A stretch of DNA of 64,000 nt from contig NZ_JRYR02000002.1 of assembly GCF_000807855.2 (NCBI RefSeq), forward strand, positions 186,001-250,000. The letters are read 5' to 3'. Position numbers and translations under genes: made by a program. The DNA comes from Flammeovirga pacifica (GTDB taxonomy: Bacteria > Bacteroidota > Bacteroidia > Cytophagales > Flammeovirgaceae). Each line of letters opens with the position of its first letter. Within the stretch, counting starts at the first letter, position 1. The notes beneath the pieces are model-generated. The model ran no database searches. It was given only the letters and a program-made list of their open reading frames with translations, and was not told the origin of the DNA. Shown here in pieces: positions 17,815 to 26,947 of the stretch.

Positions 17815-20034
17815 TTAGATCACTTCTTTTAATTCGATGTTGTCATAAATGACTGTTCCTTCCTTATAAGTTCTAACTTCAAATAAGAATGTTTCAGCAT
17901 CTGCACCAGTTTCGAAAGAATGCTCATATTGAATCCATTGATCTTTAGTTTCATCATTAAAGTATTCTTGGATAGTATCAACAGTTTCTCCTGAACCATT
18001 TTTGATCGAAGACCACATTCTGAATGATGTATTCGCATTGTCTTTGCTAGTCAACACATGATACCATACAGTTAATTTGTAAGAAGTATTTGGCTTAACA
18101 GCAGCAGAATTCTTAATTTTTCTAGTACCAGTTGTTGCAGTTACTTTTAGAGCGTTGTCACCGTTTTGAACAATAGTAGTTTCTAGACCAGTTTCTGATT
18201 CAATTGTCCAATAGTCAGGTTTGTCGTCTGTCCAGTTTTCAAAATCACCATTTAATAAAATGTTTTCACCAGGAGTTACTTCTGGAGGAAGTTCTTCTTC
18301 ATATTTTTCATCTACTTTTACAGTAGATACAGACCAATAGCTTGATCCATCAGAAGTACCATTTTCTGCAGAATATTTGAAAGCTACATATTGAGAACCA
18401 GTAAATGTATAGTTTAATGTCTGTTCTCCAAATTGAGAACGATCATTTTCAGAAGTTAATACAGTCCATGTAGCTGTAGTAGGGTCACCCATTCCATCAT
18501 AATCTGATGATACTAAAACTTGAACATCATCAAATTTTGAGAAATAGTTTAATTCTTCTAAAATTACCAATCTAGGATTATTTAAAGAAGTACCTTCTAA
18601 TGTAAACTTTTCTTTTGAAATCATCCAAGCTTCAGTTTTACCTTTACCATAAGCATTGATAAATGCTTTTCCACCATCAGCAGACCAGCCTGTGAAACTA
18701 TTAACTGTAAAAGTAGAGAAGTCTACAGATGTATTAGTTAATTCAGAACTTGTAATATCTTCACCAATACCATCATGATCGGGATCTGGCTCAGGAACTT
18801 CTTCTTCACTTTCACCATCCCAAGAGAATTTAGTAGTTTCTTTAAGACCAGGAACTCTGAAGTAATCTTCGATGTTACCAAAAATCCAAACTTCTTTTTG
18901 AGCGTTTTCAGGATTGTCGTTTAAGTTTAATGCATCACGAACATCAGTACCACTAGACAATTGAACAGGAATACCTAAAGTACCATCAGTGATGTTAGCT
19001 ACATCAGCTAAAACTAGGTTAGAGAATGATGATTTATCAGTTGCACCAGGGATGAATCCAGACTCAATAGAAGCACCATCAATAGAACCTACTATATAAC
19101 CTTTAACCCAAACACCTTCACCAGTACCTAATTTTTTAACATCAGCAATAGAGTAAGGGCTTTCTAATGTACCTTCACCGTCTAAATTAATTTCGATTTC
19201 AAAACGATCGTCATTAAATTTCACATCTTCAGTAGACACTAAAGTTAATTGTAAATCACTATTGAATGCTGTTAAAATAGCAGTAATAGAACCACTTTTA
19301 GAAGGAACAACGTCATCAGCAAAAGAAGAATATTTTGAAGTTCTTAAGATGATACTTAAGTTATTCTTATTTACTAAATCTAAGTTTGTTGCATTGTTTT
19401 CTTGATCAGCGTAAGTAACACCTTCTTGTGCAAACTGAACACCAGTAACAGTAACCATTGTATTGTAAAGGGCACTGATATTTTCTGGTAAGTTATCTAA
19501 ATCTAAAGTAGTTGGAGTTGGCATTGCTGCTTCACCTTCAACTAAGAATACATGACTTGAAATCATGTCTTCTTCTAAACTACCTAAAGCATCGTTGTAA
19601 AGACCACCTAATTGTACAAGTCCACCGTAGTTACCAATGTACATGTCTTCTGTTTTGATAGCTACCTTACGTCCTTGAGGAAATGAAGTATAAAGGTCAC
19701 TAGCATTTAATTTCACTTGAATACCGTGTCCTTTTTCATCTTGAACAGTGATGTATTTATAAACATTACCTGTTTCATCAGAAGAGATAACAGTACCTAC
19801 AAATGTCATTTCTTCAGTAATTTGGAAGAAATCATCATCACTTTCTTTGTTACTTTCGTACATATTGATAACATCCTCAATAGTAGCGTTGACAGTGATG
19901 TCACCTGGATTTTCTGGATTTTCACCAGGTCCGTCAGGTTCGTTATCTTTTGTACAGCTAAAGAAAGCTGAAGTTAACAAACCACCAATCAATAGTAATT
20001 GTAAAAATTTGTTGAATGTTTGCGTTTTCATCAT
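17815..20034 (-). CDS. Large DUF5689/DUF6359-like surface lipoprotein
   Basis: A 739-residue lipoprotein (signal LLLIGGLLTSAFFSC, Cys27). Residues ~45-275 are DUF5689 with the OB-like pattern 'TFVGTVISSDETGNVYKYITVQDEKG' and 'GRKVAIKTEDMYIGNYGGLVQLG'. Residues ~285-405 ('SPYSIADVKKLGTGEGVWVKGYIVG') resemble DUF6359, another OB-like unit. Residues ~425-590 are a choice-of-anchor-like beta domain, and ~600-739 a carbohydrate-binding-module-like jelly roll starting 'ENILLNGDFENWTDDKPDYW'. Placed directly downstream of the TonB-dependent receptor, it occupies the SusD position, and I infer it presents substrate to the receptor. Substrate is inferred to be nucleic acid or fragments of it from the three nucleases in the operon. 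Confidence 0.82.
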   Translation of the reverse strand: MMKTQTFNKFLQLLLIGGLLTSAFFSCTKDNEPDGPGENPENPGDITVNATIEDVINMYESNKESDDDFFQITEEMTFVGTVISSDETGNVYKYITVQDEKGHGIQVKLNASDLYTSFPQGRKVAIKTEDMYIGNYGGLVQLGGLYNDALGSLEEDMISSHVFLVEGEAAMPTPTTLDLDNLPENISALYNTMVTVTGVQFAQEGVTYADQENNATNLDLVNKNNLSIILRTSKYSSFADDVVPSKSGSITAILTAFNSDLQLTLVSTEDVKFNDDRFEIEINLDGEGTLESPYSIADVKKLGTGEGVWVKGYIVGSIDGASIESGFIPGATDKSSFSNLVLADVANITDGTLGIPVQLSSGTDVRDALNLNDNPENAQKEVWIFGNIEDYFRVPGLKETTKFSWDGESEEEVPEPDPDHDGIGEDITSSELTNTSVDFSTFTVNSFTGWSADGGKAFINAYGKGKTEAWMISKEKFTLEGTSLNNPRLVILEELNYFSKFDDVQVLVSSDYDGMGDPTTATWTVLTSENDRSQFGEQTLNYTFTGSQYVAFKYSAENGTSDGSSYWSVSTVKVDEKYEEELPPEVTPGENILLNGDFENWTDDKPDYWTIESETGLETTIVQNGDNALKVTATTGTRKIKNSAAVKPNTSYKLTVWYHVLTSKDNANTSFRMWSSIKNGSGETVDTIQEYFNDETKDQWIQYEHSFETGADAETFLFEVRTYKEGTVIYDNIELKEVI

Positions 20035-20095
20035 GGTAAATGTTTAATGAAATGCTAAAAGATTAAATGTTAAAATGATAAGAGTATATATAAAT

Positions 20096-20113
20096 GGGAC
20101 GACGAATCGTCCC
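20096..20113 (-). other. Compact hairpin between receptor and first lipoprotein
   Basis: GGGACGA, a CGAA loop and TCGTCCC form a perfect 7-bp GC-rich stem just downstream of the receptor stop codon (20124). No U-run follows in the transcribed direction. It is one of three hairpins found at successive gaps in this operon. Confidence 0.65.
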
Positions 20114-20123
20114 AGATTATTCA

Positions 20124-22838
20124 TTAGAAGCTCAAGCTTAAGTTCATAAATGCTCTTAAACCTTGTGCGTAGTAATACTTGTTTGGAAACTTCTCTGCAT
20201 TTTTATCATTGAAGTCATAACGGTATTGTTGGAAACCAGTAGTGACAATATTTTGATTGTTCAAAACATTATTCACATTCAAGTTTAGACGTAAAAACAT
20301 GTCATTGATTTTCCAACTCTTTCCTGCAAAAACATCTACAGTAAAAGCATCATCTACTTTCTCTTGATGTAAAATCTCGTTGTATTGTTCTGATCCAACT
20401 TCGACACCGTTTACTGCTCTATCTGTATATCTTACTGGGTTAAGAGTCACATAACGATCACCTAAGAAGTTAACTTGGAAACCTACATTCCAGTAATTTC
20501 TAGACCAATATTCTAAACCTACTGTACCTGCTACTTCAGGAGATCCACCAACGTGACGACCATTAAAGAATACTTTTTCGTTTTCTAATAATACCTCAGA
20601 GTTATTATCTACAGTAGCAGAAGCATAAGGATTGGTATTGTATAAATAAGAAGCATAAGTACCTGCAGCTCTAAAACGAAGTTCAGGAGTAATATTGTAA
20701 GATAATCCAAGTTCAACACCAGTATGTTCTTGTCCCATGCCCGTTAAAGCGTAGTTCATAAAGGCGTTTTGTCCATCATCCCAATAAGAAATGACTTTCG
20801 TTAAATCAGAGATTTGTGTGTAGAATGCAGAAGCTCTCACTTTTAATCTTTCCCCTCTGTAATAGTAGTTCACATCACCTGAGAATACAGAAGAAGAACT
20901 TAAGCCATCTACTGTTTCATTTCTAGTTCTTAGTGATTTGAATGAGTCCATGAAGTATGGTGCCTGAGTATACATGGTAGTGTTGGCTGTAAATACGTTT
21001 CTACCATTAAGGAAGTATTCACCACCTAATTTAATACCATAATCAAGGAAGTCTAAAACTTCAGATTTTCCATAAGATGTATCAGGGAAAAGACCTTTTT
21101 TACGGTCACTGTCTCTAAACATTGAAGTATGAGTAATATTTGCTCCAACGTAAACAGAACCTTTAGAGAATGATTTCTTTACATGCCCCCACCAATTAGA
21201 AGTTTGTATATGAGCAGTGTAATCGTGACCGATTCTATCACCTTCACCTCTAATCCAAGTAGAGTCATTTAAGTTGTTGATTGATTTTTCAACCTCAACA
21301 AAATCTCTATCAGCAAAATTGTCAATATCTAACCAATAATCACCACCTAATAAGTCTACAACTGTATTGTAGTTATTGCCTTGATAATATTGATATTGAA
21401 TACCTGTTGTTAAGTTCCAAGAGTCATTTAAACTGTAAATTAAAGTAGGGTTAACATCAATTCTATGATAATCTAAATGTCTACCTTCTACAATATAATG
21501 TGATCTATTACCCGTGTATTGGTCTCCCGTTGGGTCTGTCCAATGTACAGGAACAGTTTCAGGGTTGCTTCTATTTACATTGTAAATTTGATCCCAATTT
21601 ACTTGTCCAAAGTTACCGTTTTCCCATTGTTCTTTTACGTAATCACCGGCAGCAATATTACCTTGATCGTATTGGAAAGAAGGTAAATATCTATAGTAAT
21701 CAGGGCGAGGGTCTGGAGCATCGTACCAGTTTAACGCCGTTCTAGTTTCTTTACCAAGAGTATAACCAACAGAAGTTTTTAATGTTAACTTATCGTTGAT
21801 ATCCCAAGTATCTTTTACTATAAATTGAGGAGTGATGGTTGTTTTCTCTCTAGCATTACGTTTTTTACCGTCTTGCCATCCCCAGTTAGGATTATAGTAG
21901 TTGTTGTTTTTTAATTCGTAAGCCTCTTTTACAGTTGCCATTTGTTGACCTCTTGTTGAAGGAGCAGCAAATGCTGTGAATACCATTTTGTGATTAGGGT
22001 TAAAACGTTTTTCAGCAGAGAAGAATCCAGCCCAAGCGTCATAAGTAGTACCTTCTACAAAACCTTCTTGTGCCCATCTTCTTGAAGCAGAAGCAGTGAT
22101 TGCCCAACCGTTATCCATAAGACCAGTACTATATGATAGCATAATACGGTTAGTATAACTAGAGTTACCCAAAGAGTAGGTAGCTTTAAAACCAGGTCTT
22201 TGATTAGAAGGATCAGAAATAATGTTAGTAGAACCTCCGATATTACCAAAATTAAAATCTACAGGTTGTAAAGAAGTACTTACCTCTTTGTTTCTAGTCA
22301 CATCGTTCAAACCACCCCAAAGAGACCAAGAAGCATATCCTCTTTCTGGAGACGCCATATTGATTCCATCAAAGTAAATGTTCATATAATTCGATCCGTA
22401 ACCTCTTTGTCTAAACCAATAAGGTCCCCATGCAAAACCAGCAATCGAACTATACGCATCTCCAGAAGAAAACAGTAGACCAGGAGTGGATTGTGTATCT
22501 CCATCTTCCATATCTAAATCTGTTAATGATAGAGCGATTGTGCTTGCTTCATCAGTTTCCGAATTTAACCTAACGATCATGTTGTCAGATAAAGGAGCAT
22601 CAAATTGAATGAAACCATCCAAAAGTATATGAATTTGAGATCCTTGAGTGGCTAATTCTGTTGGAACAGAAAAAATACCTTTTTCATTTGTAATAAATTT
22701 ATTACCATTTACTTCTACTTGAATACCCACCAACGGCTGTTGATTGTCTGCAGAAAGTACTGTTCCTTTAATGAAACCTTCCTGAGCCATTGCAACTACA
22801 GAAAAGCACATTAGTAGTAAAGTATAAAAACGTTTCAT
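20124..22838 (-). CDS. TonB-dependent receptor of the nuclease operon
   Basis: A 904-residue outer-membrane receptor. Signal peptide MKRFYTLLLMCFSVVAMAQ, then a carboxypeptidase-regulatory-like domain (~20-95, 'IKGTVLSADNQQPLVGIQVEV'), a plug (~110-215, 'YGSNYMNIYFDGINM...FGNIGGSTNI') and a 22-strand-type barrel ending in 'FMNLSLSF' with terminal aromatic Phe. The extra N-terminal domain is typical of SusC-like and other Bacteroidota importers that work with surface lipoproteins. It starts 2 bases after the upstream nuclease gene stops and is followed by two DUF5689 lipoproteins, so it is most simply the importer for products released by the operon's nucleases. The imported molecule is inferred, not shown. 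Confidence 0.9.
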   Translation of the reverse strand: MKRFYTLLLMCFSVVAMAQEGFIKGTVLSADNQQPLVGIQVEVNGNKFITNEKGIFSVPTELATQGSQIHILLDGFIQFDAPLSDNMIVRLNSETDEASTIALSLTDLDMEDGDTQSTPGLLFSSGDAYSSIAGFAWGPYWFRQRGYGSNYMNIYFDGINMASPERGYASWSLWGGLNDVTRNKEVSTSLQPVDFNFGNIGGSTNIISDPSNQRPGFKATYSLGNSSYTNRIMLSYSTGLMDNGWAITASASRRWAQEGFVEGTTYDAWAGFFSAEKRFNPNHKMVFTAFAAPSTRGQQMATVKEAYELKNNNYYNPNWGWQDGKKRNAREKTTITPQFIVKDTWDINDKLTLKTSVGYTLGKETRTALNWYDAPDPRPDYYRYLPSFQYDQGNIAAGDYVKEQWENGNFGQVNWDQIYNVNRSNPETVPVHWTDPTGDQYTGNRSHYIVEGRHLDYHRIDVNPTLIYSLNDSWNLTTGIQYQYYQGNNYNTVVDLLGGDYWLDIDNFADRDFVEVEKSINNLNDSTWIRGEGDRIGHDYTAHIQTSNWWGHVKKSFSKGSVYVGANITHTSMFRDSDRKKGLFPDTSYGKSEVLDFLDYGIKLGGEYFLNGRNVFTANTTMYTQAPYFMDSFKSLRTRNETVDGLSSSSVFSGDVNYYYRGERLKVRASAFYTQISDLTKVISYWDDGQNAFMNYALTGMGQEHTGVELGLSYNITPELRFRAAGTYASYLYNTNPYASATVDNNSEVLLENEKVFFNGRHVGGSPEVAGTVGLEYWSRNYWNVGFQVNFLGDRYVTLNPVRYTDRAVNGVEVGSEQYNEILHQEKVDDAFTVDVFAGKSWKINDMFLRLNLNVNNVLNNQNIVTTGFQQYRYDFNDKNAEKFPNKYYYAQGLRAFMNLSLSF

Positions 22839-22840
22839 TA

Positions 22841-23887
22841 TTATTTAGAGGAGTTATCTTGTTTCAATAAATAGATGATTACAGGGAAGTGATCAGAATA
22901 TCCACCGGCATAATTACCACCAGCATAAGTTCTATAAGGATATCCTTTATAACGCCCTTCAGTATTTTTAAGCTCTGGATAATTACAGATTTCAGCTTTC
23001 CAGAAAAATAGATTTTGGTCTTTCTTTTTAAACTCTTTTGATACGATGATCTGATCAAATAAATTCCAGCTATCTCTGTAGGCTAATGTTCCTAAACCTC
23101 TTTTATACATTTTATAAAATGGATTATAGAGATAATTTTTTTCTGATAATTTTGATGCATCACCTACAGCGGCAAGTCCTTTTGTGAGTGATTTGTTGGT
23201 TGGATCATCATTTAAGTCTCCCATCGTAATACATTTCATATTGGGATGTTCCGTTCTTAAAGAGTCCATAATAGAGCGATTTAACTTTCCAGCTTCTTCT
23301 CTATATCTAGATTCGGCTCTTCTTGAAGGCCAGTGGTTTACTAAGAAAGCCACATCTTCGCCCTCAATTTTAGATTCAACAATTAATTGGTTTCTAGACT
23401 TGAATTCCCAATTATCACCGGCATAGGTCTTTTGAATTTTAAGATCTCTAGCCGATACTTTTTTAATATCAACCAAATCTTTTCTATAAAGTAGTGCCAC
23501 ATCTACACCACGACTATCGGGACCTTCAATATGACAAATGCCATAATTCAGATCTTTTAAGGCAGGCATTTCAATCAAATCTTCTAACACATTTCTGTTT
23601 TCGATTTCTGATAAACCCACTACAATAGGTGCTTGTTTAGTTACTTCTTTACCTAACTTGGCAATAATGTTCGCCATGTTGTTTTGTTTCTCCCAATACC
23701 TTTTTCCAGTCCATTTATAAGAACCTTCAGGTAAAAAGTCGTAATCATTTTTACCGGCGTCGTGGAGTGTGTCAAATAAGTTTTCCATATTATAGAAAGC
23801 TACCCCAAACACTTTGTAGTTATTTGTTTGTGCTTCTAAAGCAAATGGAAGAATGAATGTAATTAAGAGGATGGAAAGTCGTTTCAT
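22841..23887 (-). CDS. Secreted endonuclease/exonuclease/phosphatase family enzyme
   Basis: A 348-residue protein with signal peptide (LSILLITFILPFALEAQ). EEP-fold (pfam03372-type) motifs are 'AFYNMENLFDT' (about 31-41), 'VGLSEIENR' with the metal-binding Glu (~93), 'DSRGVDVALLYRKD', 'LVNHWPSRR' (His), 'TMGDLNDDP' (Asp/Asn) and the terminal 'SDHFPVIIYL' (Asp-His pair). All catalytic blocks are intact. This family includes DNase I-like nucleases and phosphodiesterases. The NMENLFD subgroup is commonly found as secreted nucleases in Bacteroidota. It is flanked by another EEP gene 19 bases upstream and by the receptor 2 bases downstream. Confidence 0.9.
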   Translation of the reverse strand: MKRLSILLITFILPFALEAQTNNYKVFGVAFYNMENLFDTLHDAGKNDYDFLPEGSYKWTGKRYWEKQNNMANIIAKLGKEVTKQAPIVVGLSEIENRNVLEDLIEMPALKDLNYGICHIEGPDSRGVDVALLYRKDLVDIKKVSARDLKIQKTYAGDNWEFKSRNQLIVESKIEGEDVAFLVNHWPSRRAESRYREEAGKLNRSIMDSLRTEHPNMKCITMGDLNDDPTNKSLTKGLAAVGDASKLSEKNYLYNPFYKMYKRGLGTLAYRDSWNLFDQIIVSKEFKKKDQNLFFWKAEICNYPELKNTEGRYKGYPYRTYAGGNYAGGYSDHFPVIIYLLKQDNSSK

Positions 23888-23906
23888 AATTTTTTGCTTA
23901 GCGGAA

Positions 23907-24827
23907 TCAATTCCTAAAAACAGTCAACACTGGTCGATGATCACTTACCTTAGGGTCGTAATCATCAGAGCAGCGATCTAATGATAATGTATATGATTTT
24001 TGATATTGATTGAACAATTCATTTGTTATCAAAATATGATCAATATGACTACCGTTGGGTTGCCATTTCGGATATGATTTATCCAATCGGTCTGAACTTT
24101 TAGCTTGATCCATATCAGAAAAAGCATAGTTTCTACTATCGTAAATGAAGTTATTAAATTGAGAAGATGATGAGGGGTAAATCTCGCCATTATAATCTCC
24201 TACAACTATAACCTTATCATTAGGATAAGATGTATCTATGTATTTCTTTAATCTTGCACTTGCTTCTTGTCTACGGTATTCGTTAGAAGAACCACCACAG
24301 CACTTTAAATGAAGATTGATCAGTATAAAAGATTGATTATTGATTTTATTTAGGAACTTAACAAATAAGGGTCTTCTAGGAAAGAAGTGTTGCTCGAAGT
24401 CTCCAGAGGAAAGAATCTTCTGTTCTTGTATCTCTAAACGTTGATTATTGTAGACATAGGCTAAATGATAATTTCGATTGACACCATTAGCAATATCATT
24501 ATCAACAATTACAGAATAGTTAGAATTAATTTGTGATATCTGCTTAAATGTACCAATGTTTTCAATTTCTTGAACTCCCCAAACATCATAATCACTTTCT
24601 GCAATAGTTGCATTTACAATTCCAGAGGTTTCTGGATGTTTTGGAAAATGCTCTATATTCCAAGTGAGTACTTCTAGAGTATTATCTGCTGCAGGAACAG
24701 TTAAACAATCTACTAGTACATCGTCATATTCAGCGGGTGTTGTAGGGAAGTCCATTGGTGTGGTACATCCCATCATTATTACACCTACTGATACAGAGGA
24801 TATTATATTATTTAGAAGTTTGATAAT
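23907..24827 (-). CDS. EEP-family nuclease lipoprotein, probable ATT start
   Basis: The first ATG (24776) gives a 289-residue protein beginning MMGCTTP, leaving a lipobox with no signal peptide in front. Reading upstream in the same frame, an ATT at 24825-24827 opens a perfect lipoprotein signal: (M)IKLLNNIISSVSVGVIMMGC; the next in-frame stop is at 24837-24839 and there is no ATG, GTG or TTG in between. I therefore extend the gene to 24827 (306 codons). The mature part has EEP motifs 'VLTWNIEHFP', 'VWGVQEIEN' (Glu), 'LINLHLKCCGG' (His), 'VVGDYNGE' and 'SDHRPVLTVF' (Asp-His). It is the first gene of the nuclease/receptor operon. A sequencing error in an ATG is the alternative explanation. Confidence 0.85.
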   Translation of the reverse strand: MIKLLNNIISSVSVGVIMMGCTTPMDFPTTPAEYDDVLVDCLTVPAADNTLEVLTWNIEHFPKHPETSGIVNATIAESDYDVWGVQEIENIGTFKQISQINSNYSVIVDNDIANGVNRNYHLAYVYNNQRLEIQEQKILSSGDFEQHFFPRRPLFVKFLNKINNQSFILINLHLKCCGGSSNEYRRQEASARLKKYIDTSYPNDKVIVVGDYNGEIYPSSSSQFNNFIYDSRNYAFSDMDQAKSSDRLDKSYPKWQPNGSHIDHILITNELFNQYQKSYTLSLDRCSDDYDPKVSDHRPVLTVFRN

Positions 24828-25355
24828 TAAATAAGTTTAGTAAAATTTAGCTACACATTTTTTGTAGAGGACATTACAAATGTGTGAGGGAAATGATCTA
24901 AATGCAAGAAGATTAACAGTCGTTTAGATAGTTGTTTTTAAATTAACATTTGAAATAATACTTAATAAATCTAAAGGAGTAATGTTATTGAAGTGAATAA
25001 ATAAAAACTCAAAATTTATATAAAGTATTTGGTGTTATGTGACGAAGATTAATTTGTATATTAATTCATTGTTAATAATGTTAATATGTATCAATTTTAG
25101 CAACCTGTTAAAGTTGAATTAAAATAGAGTCGAATTTTTAACATCTAAAGCGTAGTTATAGATAATAATTATGATAAAAAATTCTAATCCTTAGTTTTTT
25201 TAAATGGACAATAAGTAGAAAATTTTGCAGTATATCATAAGACCTAATTTCAATACACTAAATATCTGAATATGTATTACTTAATATTTTGCAAACTGTA
25301 CTTTAATGTATAAATTAATAATACATTAACTATTTCTATCATTAATTATAGTCTT
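24828..25355. promoter_or_regulatory. Divergent upstream region of nuclease operon and aqpZ
   Basis: 528 AT-rich bases without a credible gene. Near the nuclease operon an 8-bp perfect inverted repeat, ACACATTT (24853-24860) and AAATGTGT (24878-24885), lies 25-60 bases before the proposed ATT start and could be an operator or leader hairpin. Near aqpZ a 9-bp perfect inverted repeat, TTAATGTAT (25303-25311) and ATACATTAA (25321-25329), stands 27 bases before the ATG. Both divergent promoters must lie here, but no boxes can be assigned with confidence. Confidence 0.45.
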
Positions 25356-26042
25356 ATGCAAAAGAAATTAATTGCAGAGTTCATTGGTACCTCATGGTTA
25401 GTCATTGGAGGTTGTGGATCTGCCATCTTTGCCGCAGGAGTTCCCGACGTAGGTATTGGTTTTGTTGGCGTTTCTCTCGCTTTTGGTTTAACCGTTTTAT
25501 CTATGGCTTACGCTATAGGTCATATATCGGGTTGTCATTTGAATCCGGCTGTGTCTTTTGGATTATGGGCAGGAGGACGATTCTCTGCTAAAGAACTTTT
25601 ACCTTATATAGGGGCACAAGTTTTAGGTGCTATTTTTGGAGCAGGGATTTTATATCTGATTTTTACTGGAAAGAGTAGTGATATTGGTGGCTTTGCTGCA
25701 AACGGTTATGGTGAACATTCCCCAGAAGGTTATAGTATGGTGGCTGGGTTCATTGCTGAATTTGTAATGACATTTATGTTCTTAATTATAATTCTTGGAT
25801 CAACTCATTCAAAAGCACCAAAATATTTAGCAGGCGTAGCCATTGGTTTAGGCTTAACGTTAATACATTTGGTTAGTATTCCTATAACAAATACATCGGT
25901 CAATCCTGCAAGATCTACCTCACAAGCTATTTTTGTAGGAGGTTGGGCAATAGCTCAGTTATGGATGTTTTGGGTAGCACCAATATTGGGTGCTGTCTGT
26001 GCCGGTTTTGTGTATAAATTTATATCCCCTGAAGAAGAGTAA
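25356..26042 (+). CDS. aqpZ: Aquaporin Z water channel
   Basis: A 228-residue inner-membrane channel of the MIP family with six membrane spans and two half-helices. The NPA motifs are at residues 63-65 ('[10 protein letters not shown]') and 183-185 ('TSVNPARST'). The selectivity-filter residues expected for a water-specific aquaporin are present: Phe43, His171, Thr180 and Arg186. This argues for water rather than glycerol transport. The gene stands alone, divergent from the nuclease operon, with a palindrome just upstream and a terminator downstream. Osmotic adaptation is the usual role in marine bacteria. Confidence 0.95.
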   Translation: MQKKLIAEFIGTSWLVIGGCGSAIFAAGVPDVGIGFVGVSLAFGLTVLSMAYAIGHISGCHLNPAVSFGLWAGGRFSAKELLPYIGAQVLGAIFGAGILYLIFTGKSSDIGGFAANGYGEHSPEGYSMVAGFIAEFVMTFMFLIIILGSTHSKAPKYLAGVAIGLGLTLIHLVSIPITNTSVNPARSTSQAIFVGGWAIAQLWMFWVAPILGAVCAGFVYKFISPEEE

Positions 26043-26093
26043 CATCTTTTTTACATACTAACCTGAATTCATAGAACTCAGGTGACTAAGTTG

Positions 26094-26130
26094 AAGCACC
26101 ATTAAATTAATTTTTGATGGTGCTTTTTTT
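26094..26130 (+). terminator. Terminator after aqpZ
   Basis: Stem AAGCACCAT (26094-26102) with ATGGTGCTT (26117-26125), then TTTTT. It lies about 50 bases after the aqpZ stop. Beyond it, 26131-26357 is AT-rich and must hold the promoter of the next gene, with no other visible feature. Confidence 0.85.
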
Positions 26131-26357
26131 GGGGTTAGCATAGAAAAGAAGGGTGGAACGCAATGATTTAAAAATTGATCTTTTTAAAGAAAAAATATTG
26201 TTTTGGAATGAATATTGAAAAGTACCTAATTACATTTTTTTATTATCAATTTCGGATTGATTTCCTCTTAACTTAGATTCATTGATACAACTAGCTTTAA
26301 TAATTAGCAACTATACTAATAATTAGTTTTGATGAACGATCCGATAATCTATACAAC

Positions 26358-26879
26358 ATGAAGAAGTTATTATTTTCAGTCATTTTTTTGATTTCATTCT
26401 ACACGACAATTAGTGCTCAAACTACAAAAAGATTTAACTATGCAAAGCAACCTACAGGGATGACTTTAGGTGCTTATGTGGGAGATGAATCTCAGTTTAA
26501 AGTAGGAGTTTTCTCTCATTATGTCTATTTTTCTTTTAGTTCGAATTTTGCTTCAACGGATGGGAATTATACTAATGCTGATCTCACAGGTGGAGCATCT
26601 ATTCAAGATAAAGGGAAATATGGAATTACTCAGTACAACTTAGGTCCTGCAATCCCTTTATTTAACAAAGAATTTTATGGGATTTATATTGTCCCTCAAG
26701 GTACCTATTCTAGAAAGTTTAATATTCTAGATGATGGAACAAATAAATACAAAGGAGATGTAGTCGGTGAATGGGGTGGAGCAGTAGATTTAATGTATGT
26801 AGACCATAGTGGTTTTACAATACAATTAGGAGGATCTTCTGTATCTGGCATTAATATAGGTGCAGGTTATTCCTTTTAA
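26358..26879 (+). CDS. Small secreted protein of unknown function
   Basis: A 173-residue protein with a clear signal peptide (MKKLLFSVIFLISFYTTISAQ). The mature part is beta-rich, with alternating aromatic residues ('FKVGVFSHYVYFSFSSNF', 'FYGIYIVPQGTYSRKF') and ends in 'IGAGYSF', a terminal Phe as in outer-membrane barrels. It could be a small eight-strand barrel or a periplasmic protein. It is followed by a hairpin terminator overlapping the beginning of the next frame. I do not recognise the family. Confidence 0.7.
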   Translation: MKKLLFSVIFLISFYTTISAQTTKRFNYAKQPTGMTLGAYVGDESQFKVGVFSHYVYFSFSSNFASTDGNYTNADLTGGASIQDKGKYGITQYNLGPAIPLFNKEFYGIYIVPQGTYSRKFNILDDGTNKYKGDVVGEWGGAVDLMYVDHSGFTIQLGGSSVSGINIGAGYSF

Positions 26880-26905
26880 AAAAGAATCAAAAATTGTATA
26901 TTTAT

Positions 26906-26940
26906 AAGCATTAAGCGAAATATCGTTTAATGCTTTTTTT
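26906..26940 (+). terminator. Terminator between small secreted protein and TonB receptor
   Basis: A 13-bp stem with one G-U pair (AAGCATTAAGCGA at 26906-26918 with the complement ending at 26935) followed by a T-run. It covers the ATG at 26930, which makes the next in-frame ATG at 26948 the better start for the receptor. Confidence 0.8.
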
Positions 26941-26947
26941 AAATCAC

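Noticed and set aside
26930-26947. ATG at 26930 as receptor start
   Set aside because: It lies inside the terminator stem of the upstream gene; the ATG at 26948 directly precedes the signal peptide.
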